From NCBI GenBank assembly GCA_951813285.1, contig OX638355.1, positions 2,747,136-2,811,135 of the forward strand: a DNA stretch of 64,000 bases. The letters run 5' to 3'. Shown piece by piece: positions 43,584 through 52,360 of this stretch; positions within the stretch are counted from its first letter, which is position 1; the number at the start of each line of letters is the position of its first letter. The notes under the pieces are model-generated. The model saw nothing but the letters and a program-made list of their open reading frames with translations, was not told the DNA's origin and searched no databases. The position numbers were made by a program, and so were the translations under genes. The DNA comes from Terriglobia bacterium (GTDB taxonomy: Bacteria > Acidobacteriota > Terriglobia > Versatilivoradales > Versatilivoraceae).

Positions 43584-44951
43584 TCAAATAATTCCCACGG
43601 CGTGGAAGAAGACCAGCAGGATGGCCACGGGAACCGGGTACTTCAGCAGGAACAGCCAACCCCGGCAAAAAGTCCGCAGGCGGCTGCCCGAGAGGAATTC
43701 ATCCTGGCGCAACCGCTGGTTCATGCGCCAGGCGGTAAACAGGGCCATCCCCAGTCCGCCCAGCGGAAGCATCCAGTTGGTGACCAGGTAGTCCAGGCTG
43801 TCGAACCAGTTCTTGCCCACCAGCGCCTCCATGCTGGAGCCGAACACCCGGGTCCCACCGCTGAGTGCTGCCGGCAGCCCCAAAATGGCAGTCGTCAATC
43901 CCGCCGCCACCGCCGCCCGGTGGCGCTGCCACCCTCGCTGGTCGATGAGGTAGGAGGTGGCGACCTCCAGCATGGAAATGGCGCTGGTCAGGGCGGCGAA
44001 GACCAGCAGGGCAAAGAAGACTGTTGCCAGAAAAGTGGTCCCCGGCATCTGGCTCAGGGCGATGGGTACGCTGATGAACACCAGGCCCGGGCCGGCCGCC
44101 GGCTCCATGCCGTGGCTGAAGATGATGGGGAAGAGCATCAGCGAGGCGACCAGGGCTATACAGGTGTCCAGGGCGGAGATGGTGACCGAGGCCCCCACGA
44201 CGTCGTCCTGGCGGCGCAGGTAGCTGCCGTAGGTGAGCATCGCTCCCATTCCCAGGCTGAGGCTGAAGAAGGCCTGTCCCAGCGCTTCCAGGGCTCCGGC
44301 GGCCGTGAACTTGTCCTGGTGAAAACCGAACAGGAAGCTGAAGGCCTTGCCGAATCCATCCAGCATCAAGGAATTTACCAGCAGCACCAGCATCATGATC
44401 AACAGGGCCGGCATGAGGATCCGCGACCAGCGTTCCACCCCCTTGGAGACTCCTCCGAAGACCACGGCAACGGTCAGGCCCATGAAGATCAGGTGCCAGA
44501 AGAGATTCGCCCCGGCCGACGCGTGCAGGCTTCCGAAAACGGAAGCCACATTGTCCGGCCCCAATCCCGCCAGCTGCCCGCTGATGGAGAGCCAGGTGTA
44601 ATGGAGAGACCAACCGGCTACTACGCTGTAGAAGGAGAGGAGAACGAAAGCGGATATGACCGACAACCACCCCATTCCTACCCATGGACTCCGGGCTCCG
44701 GCCAGAGACTTGAAGGCTCCCACCGGTGAGTTCTGGGTGGAACGCCCGATGAGGATCTCGGCGATCATGACCGGCAGGCCGACCAGAAGCACGCAAGCCA
44801 GGTAGACGAGGACGAAGATGCCCCCGCCGTTCTCACCGGTCACGTAGGGGAACTTCCAGATGTTGCCCAGCCCCACCGCCGAACCGGCGGCAGCCAGGAT
44901 GAAGCCGATCCTGGATCCCCAATGGCTTCGCTTGCTCAATGGTGCGTTCAT
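43584..44951 (-). CDS. Neurotransmitter:sodium symporter (NSS/SNF family)
   Basis: 455 residues. It begins WGSRIGFILAAAGSAVGLGN then IWKFPYVTGENGGGIFVLVY, the unmistakable first helix of LeuT-type NSS transporters with the unwound Na+/substrate site. About 11-12 helices follow. The PIFFSHG-type and FFALLVFAALTSAISMLEV segments (helix 8 with the second Na+ site) are present. Likely a Na+-coupled amino-acid importer. Confidence 0.9.
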   Translation of the reverse strand: MNAPLSKRSHWGSRIGFILAAAGSAVGLGNIWKFPYVTGENGGGIFVLVYLACVLLVGLPVMIAEILIGRSTQNSPVGAFKSLAGARSPWVGMGWLSVISAFVLLSFYSVVAGWSLHYTWLSISGQLAGLGPDNVASVFGSLHASAGANLFWHLIFMGLTVAVVFGGVSKGVERWSRILMPALLIMMLVLLVNSLMLDGFGKAFSFLFGFHQDKFTAAGALEALGQAFFSLSLGMGAMLTYGSYLRRQDDVVGASVTISALDTCIALVASLMLFPIIFSHGMEPAAGPGLVFISVPIALSQMPGTTFLATVFFALLVFAALTSAISMLEVATSYLIDQRGWQRHRAAVAAGLTTAILGLPAALSGGTRVFGSSMEALVGKNWFDSLDYLVTNWMLPLGGLGMALFTAWRMNQRLRQDEFLSGSRLRTFCRGWLFLLKYPVPVAILLVFFHAVGII

Positions 44952-45002
44952 GGTTGACCCACCCGCCGAGTTTCAGAGCGAAAAGATAGCACAAATCCCC
45001 CC

Positions 45003-45626
45003 TCAGCGTACGTGGCCGTTGGAGCCGGCTCTCTTGGCGGCGACCAGGGTCCGGCGCAGGCGGGGAAGATTTTCGTTGAAGTAGGCTGTGAGGATAGCCA
45101 CCCGCTCGGTTTCGCTGCGCCCCTCGAGCACCCTTTGCTTGACTTTCTTCGGCAGTGCGAAGCCGGCGGCGATCTGAAAACACAATCCCTGGTAGTCGGA
45201 AGAGACCACTAGCTTGTCGGCCTCGGTCCGGTTCAGGATGCGCGCAGTCTCCCGATAGAGTTCCAGCAACCCTTCGACTGCCGTCCGTTCGGGCGGTTGG
45301 GCTCGGTCCCTGTCGGCAAATGGCTCCGTCCTTCCCCGCAGGTAGGAGGTTGAAGTGTCGAAATGCAGAATCCCGAAGCGGTCGCCGCCCCGGGTCAGCA
45401 GATCCATTCTGCCGTCGTCGTATTTCTTGAGGACCTTGAGGATTCTTGCCAGGCAGCCGACCCTTTCCGTGGTCCGGTCGTGGGCGTACAGCACCCCGAA
45501 GGGCGTCTTGGAACGGAGGCATTCCCCGATCATTTCCTTGTACCTCTCCTCGAAAATATGGAGAGGAAGGACCATCCTGGGGAACAGGACAACGTCCAGA
45601 GGGAAGAGTGGCAGGAGTTCGCTCAT
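45003..45626 (-). CDS. LON substrate-binding-domain protein
   Basis: 207 residues from ATG 45626. LLPLFPLDVVLFPRMVLPLH then IFEERYKEMIGECL is the N-terminal substrate-binding domain of Lon protease (PUA-like fold), here without the AAA+ or protease parts. GVLYAHDRTTERVGCLARI also fits. The helical second half (ERTAVEGLLELYRETARILN) is typical of these stand-alone proteins. The function of free-standing forms is not clear. Confidence 0.85.
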   Translation of the reverse strand: MSELLPLFPLDVVLFPRMVLPLHIFEERYKEMIGECLRSKTPFGVLYAHDRTTERVGCLARILKVLKKYDDGRMDLLTRGGDRFGILHFDTSTSYLRGRTEPFADRDRAQPPERTAVEGLLELYRETARILNRTEADKLVVSSDYQGLCFQIAAGFALPKKVKQRVLEGRSETERVAILTAYFNENLPRLRRTLVAAKRAGSNGHVR

Positions 45627-46082
45627 GAGGCATGGTAGCCCCAGGCTTCCGCCGTGGTCAAGGTCGGCCGGCAATCGCTTCCAGGACCGCAAGGAGCCCG
45701 ATTTTGGACCGCTCGCCCTCAAAATGGCGCCATTCCCTGCAATGTGCTTTTCAGTTGCCCCAACAGCCCCCTATATTCAGACTGCATTTTTTGGACTGTC
45801 GCCGGACAGCCCGGACGGCCGGTGGCAAGGCTCTCGCCGGCCGGCCATGCAGCGGGCTACCAATATTTGCAGTTTTGAGTTAGTATCCCCCAACCGGCAC
45901 ATCCTGAACCTCATTCGGAAACAGTCCTGCTTCCGGCACACCTCATCGGTGCGTTCGGGGTCTTGAGGGCCAACCGGTCGAGAGTCGCTCCGATCAGGAT
46001 TCCGAAGGGTGCGATTCGACGGGCTATCTGGCTTTCGCTTCCTGCAGGCAGGGGTGAAAGAACCTATCGGGAGAAAGAGAAC
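45627..46082. other. Intergenic region between divergent genes
   Basis: About 450 bases ahead of the radical SAM gene. It should hold its promoter; gagaaagagaac gives a purine-rich ribosome site before ATG 46083. The longer frame that reads back to 45963 lacks conserved sequence. No repeat or RNA gene is seen. Confidence 0.4.
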
Positions 46083-48128
46083 ATGTCTAGCGCAACAGGC
46101 AAGCGCCTTATGAAATACGCGGACTCCGCCGCATGTTCGGCGGCCGGCGTCGTATTCAACACCGTCCAGTTCTTCAACAAGCATTTCCCCAATCCATCCT
46201 TCACGCCCAAGTGGTCGGACAAGCCCCTGCAGAAGTCTTGGGAGAAGTCCAAACCCACCCTGGGATTTCCCAGGACCACCGACTCTCTGTGCCCGGTCTG
46301 CGTGACGGAGGCCAGGGAAAGGATCATCAACGGGGAACAGGACTGGCAATCGCTGGTGACCGAGCACGTGGGTGAAATCAAGGCGCAGATCGTCGAGCGG
46401 GACGGCGAGGTCTGGATGGTCAAGGAGTGTCCGCAGCACGGCAAGTTCGAGGACATGATGGCCAAGGACGTGGAGTTTCTGAACTGGATCGAGAGCAACT
46501 TTCCCGGCCGGGACATCCGGGCTCACAACGACGAGCGGTTGCACAAGCACGGCACCAGCACCATCAAGTACGGCAGGGGATCGGTCCTGACCGTGGACCT
46601 TACCAATCGCTGCAACATGATGTGCGACCCCTGTTTCATGGATGCCAATCAGGTGGGCTATGTTCATGAGCTCAGTTGGGAAGACATCCAGGAGATCATG
46701 ACCAACGCCCTGGAAATCAAGCCCAGGAGACAGATGTCCATTCAGTTTTCCGGCGGAGAGCCGACCATGTCGCCCTATTTCCTAAAGGCGGTGAGGTTGG
46801 CGCGCGACCTGGGATACAACAGTGTGCAGGCGGCGACCAACGGCATTGAGTTCGCCAAGAGCAAGGAGTTTTCGCGCAAGGCCGCCGAGGCCGGCCTTCG
46901 CTACGCCTACCTGCAGTTCGACGGGATCGGCAACGACGCCAACAGCCACCGCCAGATCGGCAATCTCTTCGACGTCAAGCTGAGAGCGATCAACAACATG
47001 CACGAAGCCGGCATCGAGATCGTTCTGGTGACCACCCTGATCAACGAAGTCAACAATGACCAGGTCGGCCCCATCATCCGGTTCGCCATGGACAACCCCA
47101 AGAAGATCTCCTTCATCTCCTTCCAGCCGGTTTCCTTCACCGGCCGGGATGAGGAGATCACCCCCGATCGCCGTCACCGCCAGCGCTACACCCTGTCTCA
47201 CATGGCCAGCGACGTGAAGACTCAGACCGGGATCGCTGAACCGACGCGGGATTGGTTCCCAATCTCGATCATGGGGGGCTTTGCCGACTACGCCGACCTG
47301 GTGCACGGTCCCGAGCGGGAATGGGGGACCTTCAGTTGCGGCTGCCACCCCAACTGCGGGGTGGGCACGGCAGTGATGATCAACAAGGAGAACAAGGAGG
47401 TGGCGGCCGTTCCCCAGTTCATCGATGTTCCCGGGTTGATGCGGGACATGCGCATGATTACCGATGCGGCTCGCGGCAAGAGTTTCTCCAACTTCCTGAT
47501 GGCCATGGCGCTGTTGAAGAACTACTCGCCCTTCAAGGCGCCGCCGAGCCTGACTCTCTCGGATATCCTCAAGAAGTTCGACAAGACCTGGAATACCTCC
47601 GGCGAAGCCGATGTCAAATATGGCAAGTCGGACCCCAGCCGCACTATTGATGACATCAAGAAGCGCCGCTCGGATCCTTGGAATTTCCTCTTTATCGCGG
47701 GAATGTGGTTCCAGGATCTCTTCAACTACGACTTCCGGCGGACCGAGATGTGCATCATTCCCTACGCCACCCAGGAGGGAGAGATCTCCTTCTGTGCCTA
47801 CAACACCGGGGTGGGATGGCGGAAGATCATCGAGAATATGCACAAGAATGCCACCGTGGCCGAATGGTACAGGAATCACGGGAAGCACGAGGTGTTCGCC
47901 AAGGGCAAAAAGGTCGGCCTGGAGAGCTACGATCACTTTCTCAGGGTGGATGCCGAGGATGCAGCCAAAGTGAGATCGCTGAGCGACGCCCCGCAGACGG
48001 CGGCCGACGAGGCGCGGATGCGCAGGAAGGCGGCCCGGGAGGCGGCCAAGATGCGTGAGGTCTACGAGGAAATGGTCCTCAACAAGAAACCGGACGAACT
48101 GATCCAGATCGCAACTCCCTCCAAGTAA
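46083..48128 (+). CDS. Large radical SAM enzyme with extra Cys motifs (tetraether/membrane-spanning-lipid-synthase-like)
   Basis: 681 residues. An N-terminal C-P-V-C (70-73) pairs with KECPQHGKF (C116, H119), forming a rubredoxin-like metal site. The radical SAM motif C-x3-C-x2-C is CNMMCDPCF (177-184), then FSGGEPTMSP. A further group CGCHPNC and later Cys (EMCIIPY and ISFCAY) may hold auxiliary Fe-S clusters. This layout (CPxC ... KECxxHG ... TNRCN) resembles archaeal tetraether synthase (Tes) and its bacterial homologues proposed to couple lipid tails. That function is an inference; another C-C or methyl-transfer reaction is possible. It is followed by a [2Fe-2S] domain protein and Fe-S carrier. 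Confidence 0.75.
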   Translation: MSSATGKRLMKYADSAACSAAGVVFNTVQFFNKHFPNPSFTPKWSDKPLQKSWEKSKPTLGFPRTTDSLCPVCVTEARERIINGEQDWQSLVTEHVGEIKAQIVERDGEVWMVKECPQHGKFEDMMAKDVEFLNWIESNFPGRDIRAHNDERLHKHGTSTIKYGRGSVLTVDLTNRCNMMCDPCFMDANQVGYVHELSWEDIQEIMTNALEIKPRRQMSIQFSGGEPTMSPYFLKAVRLARDLGYNSVQAATNGIEFAKSKEFSRKAAEAGLRYAYLQFDGIGNDANSHRQIGNLFDVKLRAINNMHEAGIEIVLVTTLINEVNNDQVGPIIRFAMDNPKKISFISFQPVSFTGRDEEITPDRRHRQRYTLSHMASDVKTQTGIAEPTRDWFPISIMGGFADYADLVHGPEREWGTFSCGCHPNCGVGTAVMINKENKEVAAVPQFIDVPGLMRDMRMITDAARGKSFSNFLMAMALLKNYSPFKAPPSLTLSDILKKFDKTWNTSGEADVKYGKSDPSRTIDDIKKRRSDPWNFLFIAGMWFQDLFNYDFRRTEMCIIPYATQEGEISFCAYNTGVGWRKIIENMHKNATVAEWYRNHGKHEVFAKGKKVGLESYDHFLRVDAEDAAKVRSLSDAPQTAADEARMRRKAAREAAKMREVYEEMVLNKKPDELIQIATPSK

Positions 48129-48166
48129 CGGTGGGTAGTGAGGGTTACGGCCGGAAGCGAGTATCA

Positions 48167-48198
48167 ATGGGCTATCCGTGAGGGGTAGCCCATTTTTT
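48167..48198 (+). terminator. Intrinsic terminator of the radical SAM gene
   Basis: atgggcta pairs perfectly with tagcccat (8 bp) across an 11-base loop, and is followed by a run of six T. It lies 38 bases after the radical SAM stop. Confidence 0.85.
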
Positions 48199-48228
48199 GG
48201 TTGGGCAAGAAAGGCGGAGTAGCGAATC

Positions 48229-49212
48229 ATGGCTGCCGGCAAGACGGTATTCGAAAGCTATTTGAGTCAGTTGGGAGAGAGCGCCTGGGCCGAGACCCTG
48301 ACTCGAATTCGTCCCCGAATCCACCCGGTTGACAGCCAGGCCACCCATATCTGGTTTGCCTTCTGGCCCCTGAAGCTTCGGCTGGCTCTGGAACGCTCCC
48401 CCGATCCGGCCCAGGTATTCAAGGACTTTCAATTGGACGGCAAGCCGCGTCTGGAGGAGCAGATCGATGCCTCGGTGGCCTTTCTGCTTGGGTCGAGCTA
48501 TTGGCCGGAGGTCAAGCAGGCGGTAACGGCCTACGCCGAGGAAGTCTCGGAGCCCGAAGAGACCGGCCTGGATGCCCACGTCCTGGAGTTGTCCGGCCTG
48601 CTGGCCGCCAGGCTCCGGGTGGAGCCGTCCCTGTTGACCGGCATCGTTGCGGTGGGGATGATGGTGCTGCGGCAGGTGGGCCTGTCCTCGCTGGCCAAGG
48701 GCGCTGCCGACCCGGTCCCCAACGGGCGCCCGAATTCGGTGGCCCAGGCTTTGAAGTTGCGAAGCCGGCGGGGCCGCGGCTGGAAGTCCCTGATCTGGAA
48801 GTCCGGGAGGTACAGGGTGACCTTTGACGAGAACACGCCAGAGTCTTGCTATGAGGCCCTGGAGGGGCAGGACCTGTCGATGGCCAGCGGGAACGATCCG
48901 AGGGATTTTCGGGAGTTGGATCAGCGGCGCATTGCCGGGCCCGTACCGGTGCAGTGCCGCAGCGGCGCTTGCGGCTACTGCTGGATCGGGGTGCTTTCCG
49001 GACAGGAAAACCTTTCGGAAATGACCCCATTTGAACAGCGCCGTCTGCAGTATTTCGGCTACGCTCCCCCGGCAGAAACCGCCCGGAAGCATCCGGTGGT
49101 TCGATTGGCCTGCCAGTCCAAGTGCTACGGGGACGTTTCGATCGTGGTTCCTCCCTGGAACGGAGTGCTTCAGGAAGGCGCGCCGGAAGTTTCTTCCAAT
49201 GCAGAGGATTGA
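48229..49212 (+). CDS. Protein with C-terminal [2Fe-2S] ferredoxin-type domain
   Basis: 327 residues. The first 190 form a helical domain with no known family (for example WFAFWPLKLRLALERSPDPA). The last 130 include VQCRSGACGYCWIG, a plant-type C-x4-C-x2-C (C243, C248, C251) with LACQSKCYGDVSI giving the fourth Cys (C295 or C299). This is a [2Fe-2S] ferredoxin fold fused to a novel N-terminal part. It lies behind the radical SAM gene (separated by a terminator) and before an Fe-S carrier. It may supply electrons to the radical SAM enzyme. Confidence 0.75.
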   Translation: MAAGKTVFESYLSQLGESAWAETLTRIRPRIHPVDSQATHIWFAFWPLKLRLALERSPDPAQVFKDFQLDGKPRLEEQIDASVAFLLGSSYWPEVKQAVTAYAEEVSEPEETGLDAHVLELSGLLAARLRVEPSLLTGIVAVGMMVLRQVGLSSLAKGAADPVPNGRPNSVAQALKLRSRRGRGWKSLIWKSGRYRVTFDENTPESCYEALEGQDLSMASGNDPRDFRELDQRRIAGPVPVQCRSGACGYCWIGVLSGQENLSEMTPFEQRRLQYFGYAPPAETARKHPVVRLACQSKCYGDVSIVVPPWNGVLQEGAPEVSSNAED

Positions 49213-49236
49213 TTTTTTTGCCGGAATGGCTACAAT
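49209..49236 (+). promoter_or_regulatory. Putative sigma-70-type promoter for the Fe-S carrier gene
   Basis: TTGATT (49209-49214) and TACAAT (49231-49236) are separated by 16 bases. The start codon lies 55 bases downstream, at 49291. Based on consensus only. Confidence 0.4.
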
Positions 49237-49290
49237 GATTCCATCAAGCAGTCGTCATCGCTGGAGGGGCTGAAAGGAGCCGCAAACGCA

Positions 49291-49614
49291 ATGCTGAATA
49301 TCACCGACAAAGCTCAGGGTAAGGTCAAGGAAATACTGGACAGCCAACAGGAGAAGTACGCCGGCCTGCGAGTGCAGATCGTGGGCGGCGGGTGCTCGGG
49401 CTTTCAGTATCAGATGGGCTTCGAGAAGCAAGCCAACGGAGGGGATGAGATCCTTGAGTTGCAGGGCTTCAAGGTCTTCGTCGACAAGGGGAGCATGATC
49501 TATCTGGACGGAACCGAGATCGACTTCATTGAAAGCCTCACCGGCTCCGGCTTCAAGTTCCACAACCCCAACGTCAAGAGCACCTGCGGTTGCGGCGAAT
49601 CCTTCCACGTGTAG
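49291..49614 (+). CDS. A-type iron-sulfur carrier (IscA/ErpA/SufA family)
   Basis: 107 residues. GGGCSGFQYQMGF has the first conserved Cys, and the end KSTCGCGESFHV has the C-x-C pair; three Cys are the Fe-S ligands of HesB/IscA carriers. LRVQIVGGGCSG matches ErpA/IscA proteins. It delivers Fe-S clusters to apo-proteins, perhaps including the radical SAM enzymes on both sides (46083 and 49741). Confidence 0.9.
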   Translation: MLNITDKAQGKVKEILDSQQEKYAGLRVQIVGGGCSGFQYQMGFEKQANGGDEILELQGFKVFVDKGSMIYLDGTEIDFIESLTGSGFKFHNPNVKSTCGCGESFHV

Positions 49615-49663
49615 CTCGGCAGCCGTTCAGGGTCTGATTGCGGATCCGAGTCGCAGAGATTCG

Positions 49664-49699
49664 AAGGCCATTTTTCCGAGAGGAGGAATGGCCTTTTTT
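49664..49699 (+). terminator. Intrinsic terminator of the Fe-S carrier gene
   Basis: aaggccatt pairs with aatggcctt (9 bp, loop of 14 bases) followed by a T-run of six. Confidence 0.85.
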
Positions 49700-49740
49700 C
49701 ATAGGTAGTTGCCGATTGTTGGGCAGTGGTGGTATCCGTC

Positions 49741-50754
49741 ATGCTGGTCGATACTTTTGAGCGCCCTCTGAAGGACCTGAGAATCTCGGTGACGGATCGG
49801 TGCAACTTTCGCTGCACCTATTGCATGCCCTTTGACGAATATGTCTGGATCGCCAAGCAAGAGATCCTGACCTTTGAGGAGATCGAACGGCTCGCGCGCA
49901 TTTTTGTCGGGCTGGGTGTGGAGAGAATTCGCTTGACCGGAGGCGAGCCTCTCCTGCGCAAGGACCTGCACCGGCTGGTGGAGAGGCTGGCCTCCCTCGG
50001 GGGTCTGCGGGACCTGTGCCTGACCACCAACGGGGCTCTGCTGGCCGAGCAAGCCTCCCTCCTCAAGGCGGCGGGACTGAAACGAATCAACGTCAGCCTG
50101 GATACTCTGGATCCGGAAAAATTCAAGCGGATCGTCAAGCGGGGCAATCTGGCCAAAGTGTTGGAAGGACTGCTTGCCGCCCGGAGCCAGGGCTTCCATC
50201 CGATCAAGCTCAACACGGTTTTGGAACGAGGCGTCAACGACGACGAGATCGTCTCGCTGGTGGAGTTTTCCCGCTCCCACGGGTTCGGTATTCGGTTCAT
50301 CGAGTACATGGACGTCGGGAATTCCAACAGTTGGAAGTCCGAGAAGATGGTTTCCAAGGAAGAGATTCTGGAGCGCATTCGTAGCATCTTCCCCATGACC
50401 GAAGTGGGCCGCGAGCAGGGCAGGGCGCCGGCGGTGGACTACCGGTTTGCTGACGGCGGCGGGGATTTCGGTGTGATTGCTTCGGTCACCGAACCCTTTT
50501 GCGGCGGATGCAGCCGAGCCAGGCTGACCGCGGACGGGAAATTTGTTACCTGCCTGTTTTCGGAGGTCGGACACGACCTCAAGACTCCAATGCGCGCGGG
50601 AGCCTCTGATCGGGAGCTTGGCGACCGGGTGGTCTCCATCTGGAATCGGAGGAGCGACCGTTACTCGGAGTCCCGGCTGGAGGCTCTCCATTCCCTGGAG
50701 GGCTATCGCGCCGAGGATCACAAGAAGATAGAGATGATCAGCCTGGGCGGGTGA
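49741..50754 (+). CDS. moaA: GTP 3',8-cyclase MoaA
   Basis: About 337 residues from ATG 49741 (an in-frame GTG at 49726 is possible). VTDRCNFRCTYCMPF is the radical SAM C-x3-C-x2-C. LTGGEPLLR and LTTNGALL follow. FIEYMDVGNSNSW is the MoaA core. The second cluster ligands are EPFCGGCSRARLTADGKFVT then C, and the protein ends with MISLGG, the C-terminal di-glycine activating tail. It makes the first molybdenum cofactor precursor from GTP. No other moa gene is in the window. Confidence 0.93.
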   Translation: MLVDTFERPLKDLRISVTDRCNFRCTYCMPFDEYVWIAKQEILTFEEIERLARIFVGLGVERIRLTGGEPLLRKDLHRLVERLASLGGLRDLCLTTNGALLAEQASLLKAAGLKRINVSLDTLDPEKFKRIVKRGNLAKVLEGLLAARSQGFHPIKLNTVLERGVNDDEIVSLVEFSRSHGFGIRFIEYMDVGNSNSWKSEKMVSKEEILERIRSIFPMTEVGREQGRAPAVDYRFADGGGDFGVIASVTEPFCGGCSRARLTADGKFVTCLFSEVGHDLKTPMRAGASDRELGDRVVSIWNRRSDRYSESRLEALHSLEGYRAEDHKKIEMISLGG

Positions 50755-50901
50755 TTGCCAGGGCGAGCAGAACTGCTGCCTTTTCAAAGCAAGCGGTCCA
50801 GCCGTTTCCTCAGACGTTTCTGCTCCGGACCACACGGGTCCCGGCTCCTCTGCGCCACTTTGGAGGGCGAGGGTCGGGGCCGACCGAAGAAGAGTCCTGG
50901 A

Positions 50902-51060
50902 GTGCGGATCATACGAGAGTGAGACAATCAGAAATCGATCGTCCTTTCGCGACCCCGGCATCCCGTCGCGGTAAACCTCAACGCCTTAGTGGCCCTTCGT
51001 CGTCCTTCGTGGCCCTTCGTGGATTCCTCTTTTTCCTTTGTCTTTTTTCGTTTGTTTCAG
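50902..51060 (+). repeat. Dispersed repeat R1, full-length copy
   Basis: About 159 bases: gcggatcatacgagagtgag, acaatcagaaatcgatcgtc, catcccgtcgcggtaaacct, caacgccttagtggcccttc, tandem cttcgt units, and a T-rich end tcttttttcgtttgtttcag. Two other near full-length copies lie at 57232 and 58411. The end is 19 bases before the transporter start at 51080. Confidence 0.85.
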
Positions 51061-51079
51061 GCACGCCAGGAAACTAAAC

Positions 51080-52342
51080 ATGGCAGGTGAGGATCGCCGG
51101 TTTCGGCGGGCTCAGTGGCGCATTCTGTGGGCCACCATGCTCTGCTACTTTTTCTACTACACCGGCAGGCAGACCCTCGGCTTCGCCATTCCGGGCATCG
51201 AGCAGGAGCTGGGCATCGGCAAGGCCAGCCTGGGGTGGGTCAGCAGCGCCATGTTGTGGTGCTATGCCGCCGGGCAGGCCGTCAACGGCAACCTGGGCGA
51301 TCGGTTCGGCGGCCGCCGCATGATGAGCCTGGGGGCGCTGCTTTCCTGCCTGTTCAATTGGGGGGTGAGCTTCGCCGGCGGCTTGGCGGGTCTGATGGTC
51401 CCATGGGCCATCAACGGCTACGCGCAGTCCATGGGCTGGGCTCCGGGAAGCCGGGTGCTGTCCAATTGGTGGGGCCGCCTGGAGCGTGGAAAGGTCTATG
51501 GTCTCTACGTGGGCGCGGCCGGCCTGTCCTCCGTTCTGGCCTTCACCACCTCCAATCTCATTTTGGCTCTGGAGTTGAATTGGCGTTGGATCTTTCGCCT
51601 CCCGGTACTGCTGCTTCTGCTGGGGGGGGCGGTCTACTACCGGATGGCTCGGGACCGTCCCTCGGAACTCGGTTTCACCGGCTCCAACCACCTGGAAGCC
51701 GACCCGGCTGAAGACCGGGCCGCGCCCTCAAGTCGGCAAGAGAACGGGGAGACCGCCTGGCACCGCTATCGTCAGGTATGTTCCAATTGGCGCTTCATGA
51801 TCGCCAGCTTGGCCATCGGTTTCCAGAGCCTGGCCCGCTACGGCCTGCTGACCTGGGTGCCGGTCCACTTCCTGGGAAAGGGGTGGCGAGGTTTTTCAGC
51901 GCGGTCCTGGATCACACTGGCGCTGCCGGTGGGCATGGCCCTGGGAGCGGTTTGCAGCGGCTGGCTGTCCGATAGGGTCTTTCATTCCAATCGGTCCAGG
52001 GTCATCTTCCTGTTCATGACGGCCGCCTTTCTGGCCTGTACCGCCATGTACCTGTTGCCGTACCATTTCTTCTGGTCCCTGGCGTTGCTGGCCCTTTGCG
52101 GGTTCTTCACCTACGGTCCCCAGTCAGCTTTCTGGGCGCTGTGTCCGGATCTCTTGGGGACCCGCTACGCCGGCACGGGCACGGGAGTGATGAACATGCA
52201 TGCCTACCTTCTGGCGGGACTGGGAGAGCCCTTCATCGGCTGGATGATCCAACGGAGCGGCGATAACACCGGCCTGGTATTTCCGGTGGTGGCGGGCGCC
52301 TGTTTGCTCAGCGGTTCGATTGCACTGTTTGTTCGGCGGTAG
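51080..52342 (+). CDS. MFS transporter of OPA type, likely phosphonate uptake
   Basis: 420 residues with 12 helices. It begins RRAQWRILWATMLCYFFYYT then GRQTLGFAIPGIEQELG, the organophosphate:phosphate antiporter (GlpT/UhpT/PgtP) pattern. The loop DRFGGRRMMSLGALLS is present, along with NGYAQSMGWAPGSRVLSNWW (OPA signature). Placed just ahead of phosphonoacetate-degrading genes, it probably imports a two-carbon phosphonate. Confidence 0.8.
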   Translation: MAGEDRRFRRAQWRILWATMLCYFFYYTGRQTLGFAIPGIEQELGIGKASLGWVSSAMLWCYAAGQAVNGNLGDRFGGRRMMSLGALLSCLFNWGVSFAGGLAGLMVPWAINGYAQSMGWAPGSRVLSNWWGRLERGKVYGLYVGAAGLSSVLAFTTSNLILALELNWRWIFRLPVLLLLLGGAVYYRMARDRPSELGFTGSNHLEADPAEDRAAPSSRQENGETAWHRYRQVCSNWRFMIASLAIGFQSLARYGLLTWVPVHFLGKGWRGFSARSWITLALPVGMALGAVCSGWLSDRVFHSNRSRVIFLFMTAAFLACTAMYLLPYHFFWSLALLALCGFFTYGPQSAFWALCPDLLGTRYAGTGTGVMNMHAYLLAGLGEPFIGWMIQRSGDNTGLVFPVVAGACLLSGSIALFVRR

Positions 52343-52360
52343 CCAGCGATTTTCTTGACC

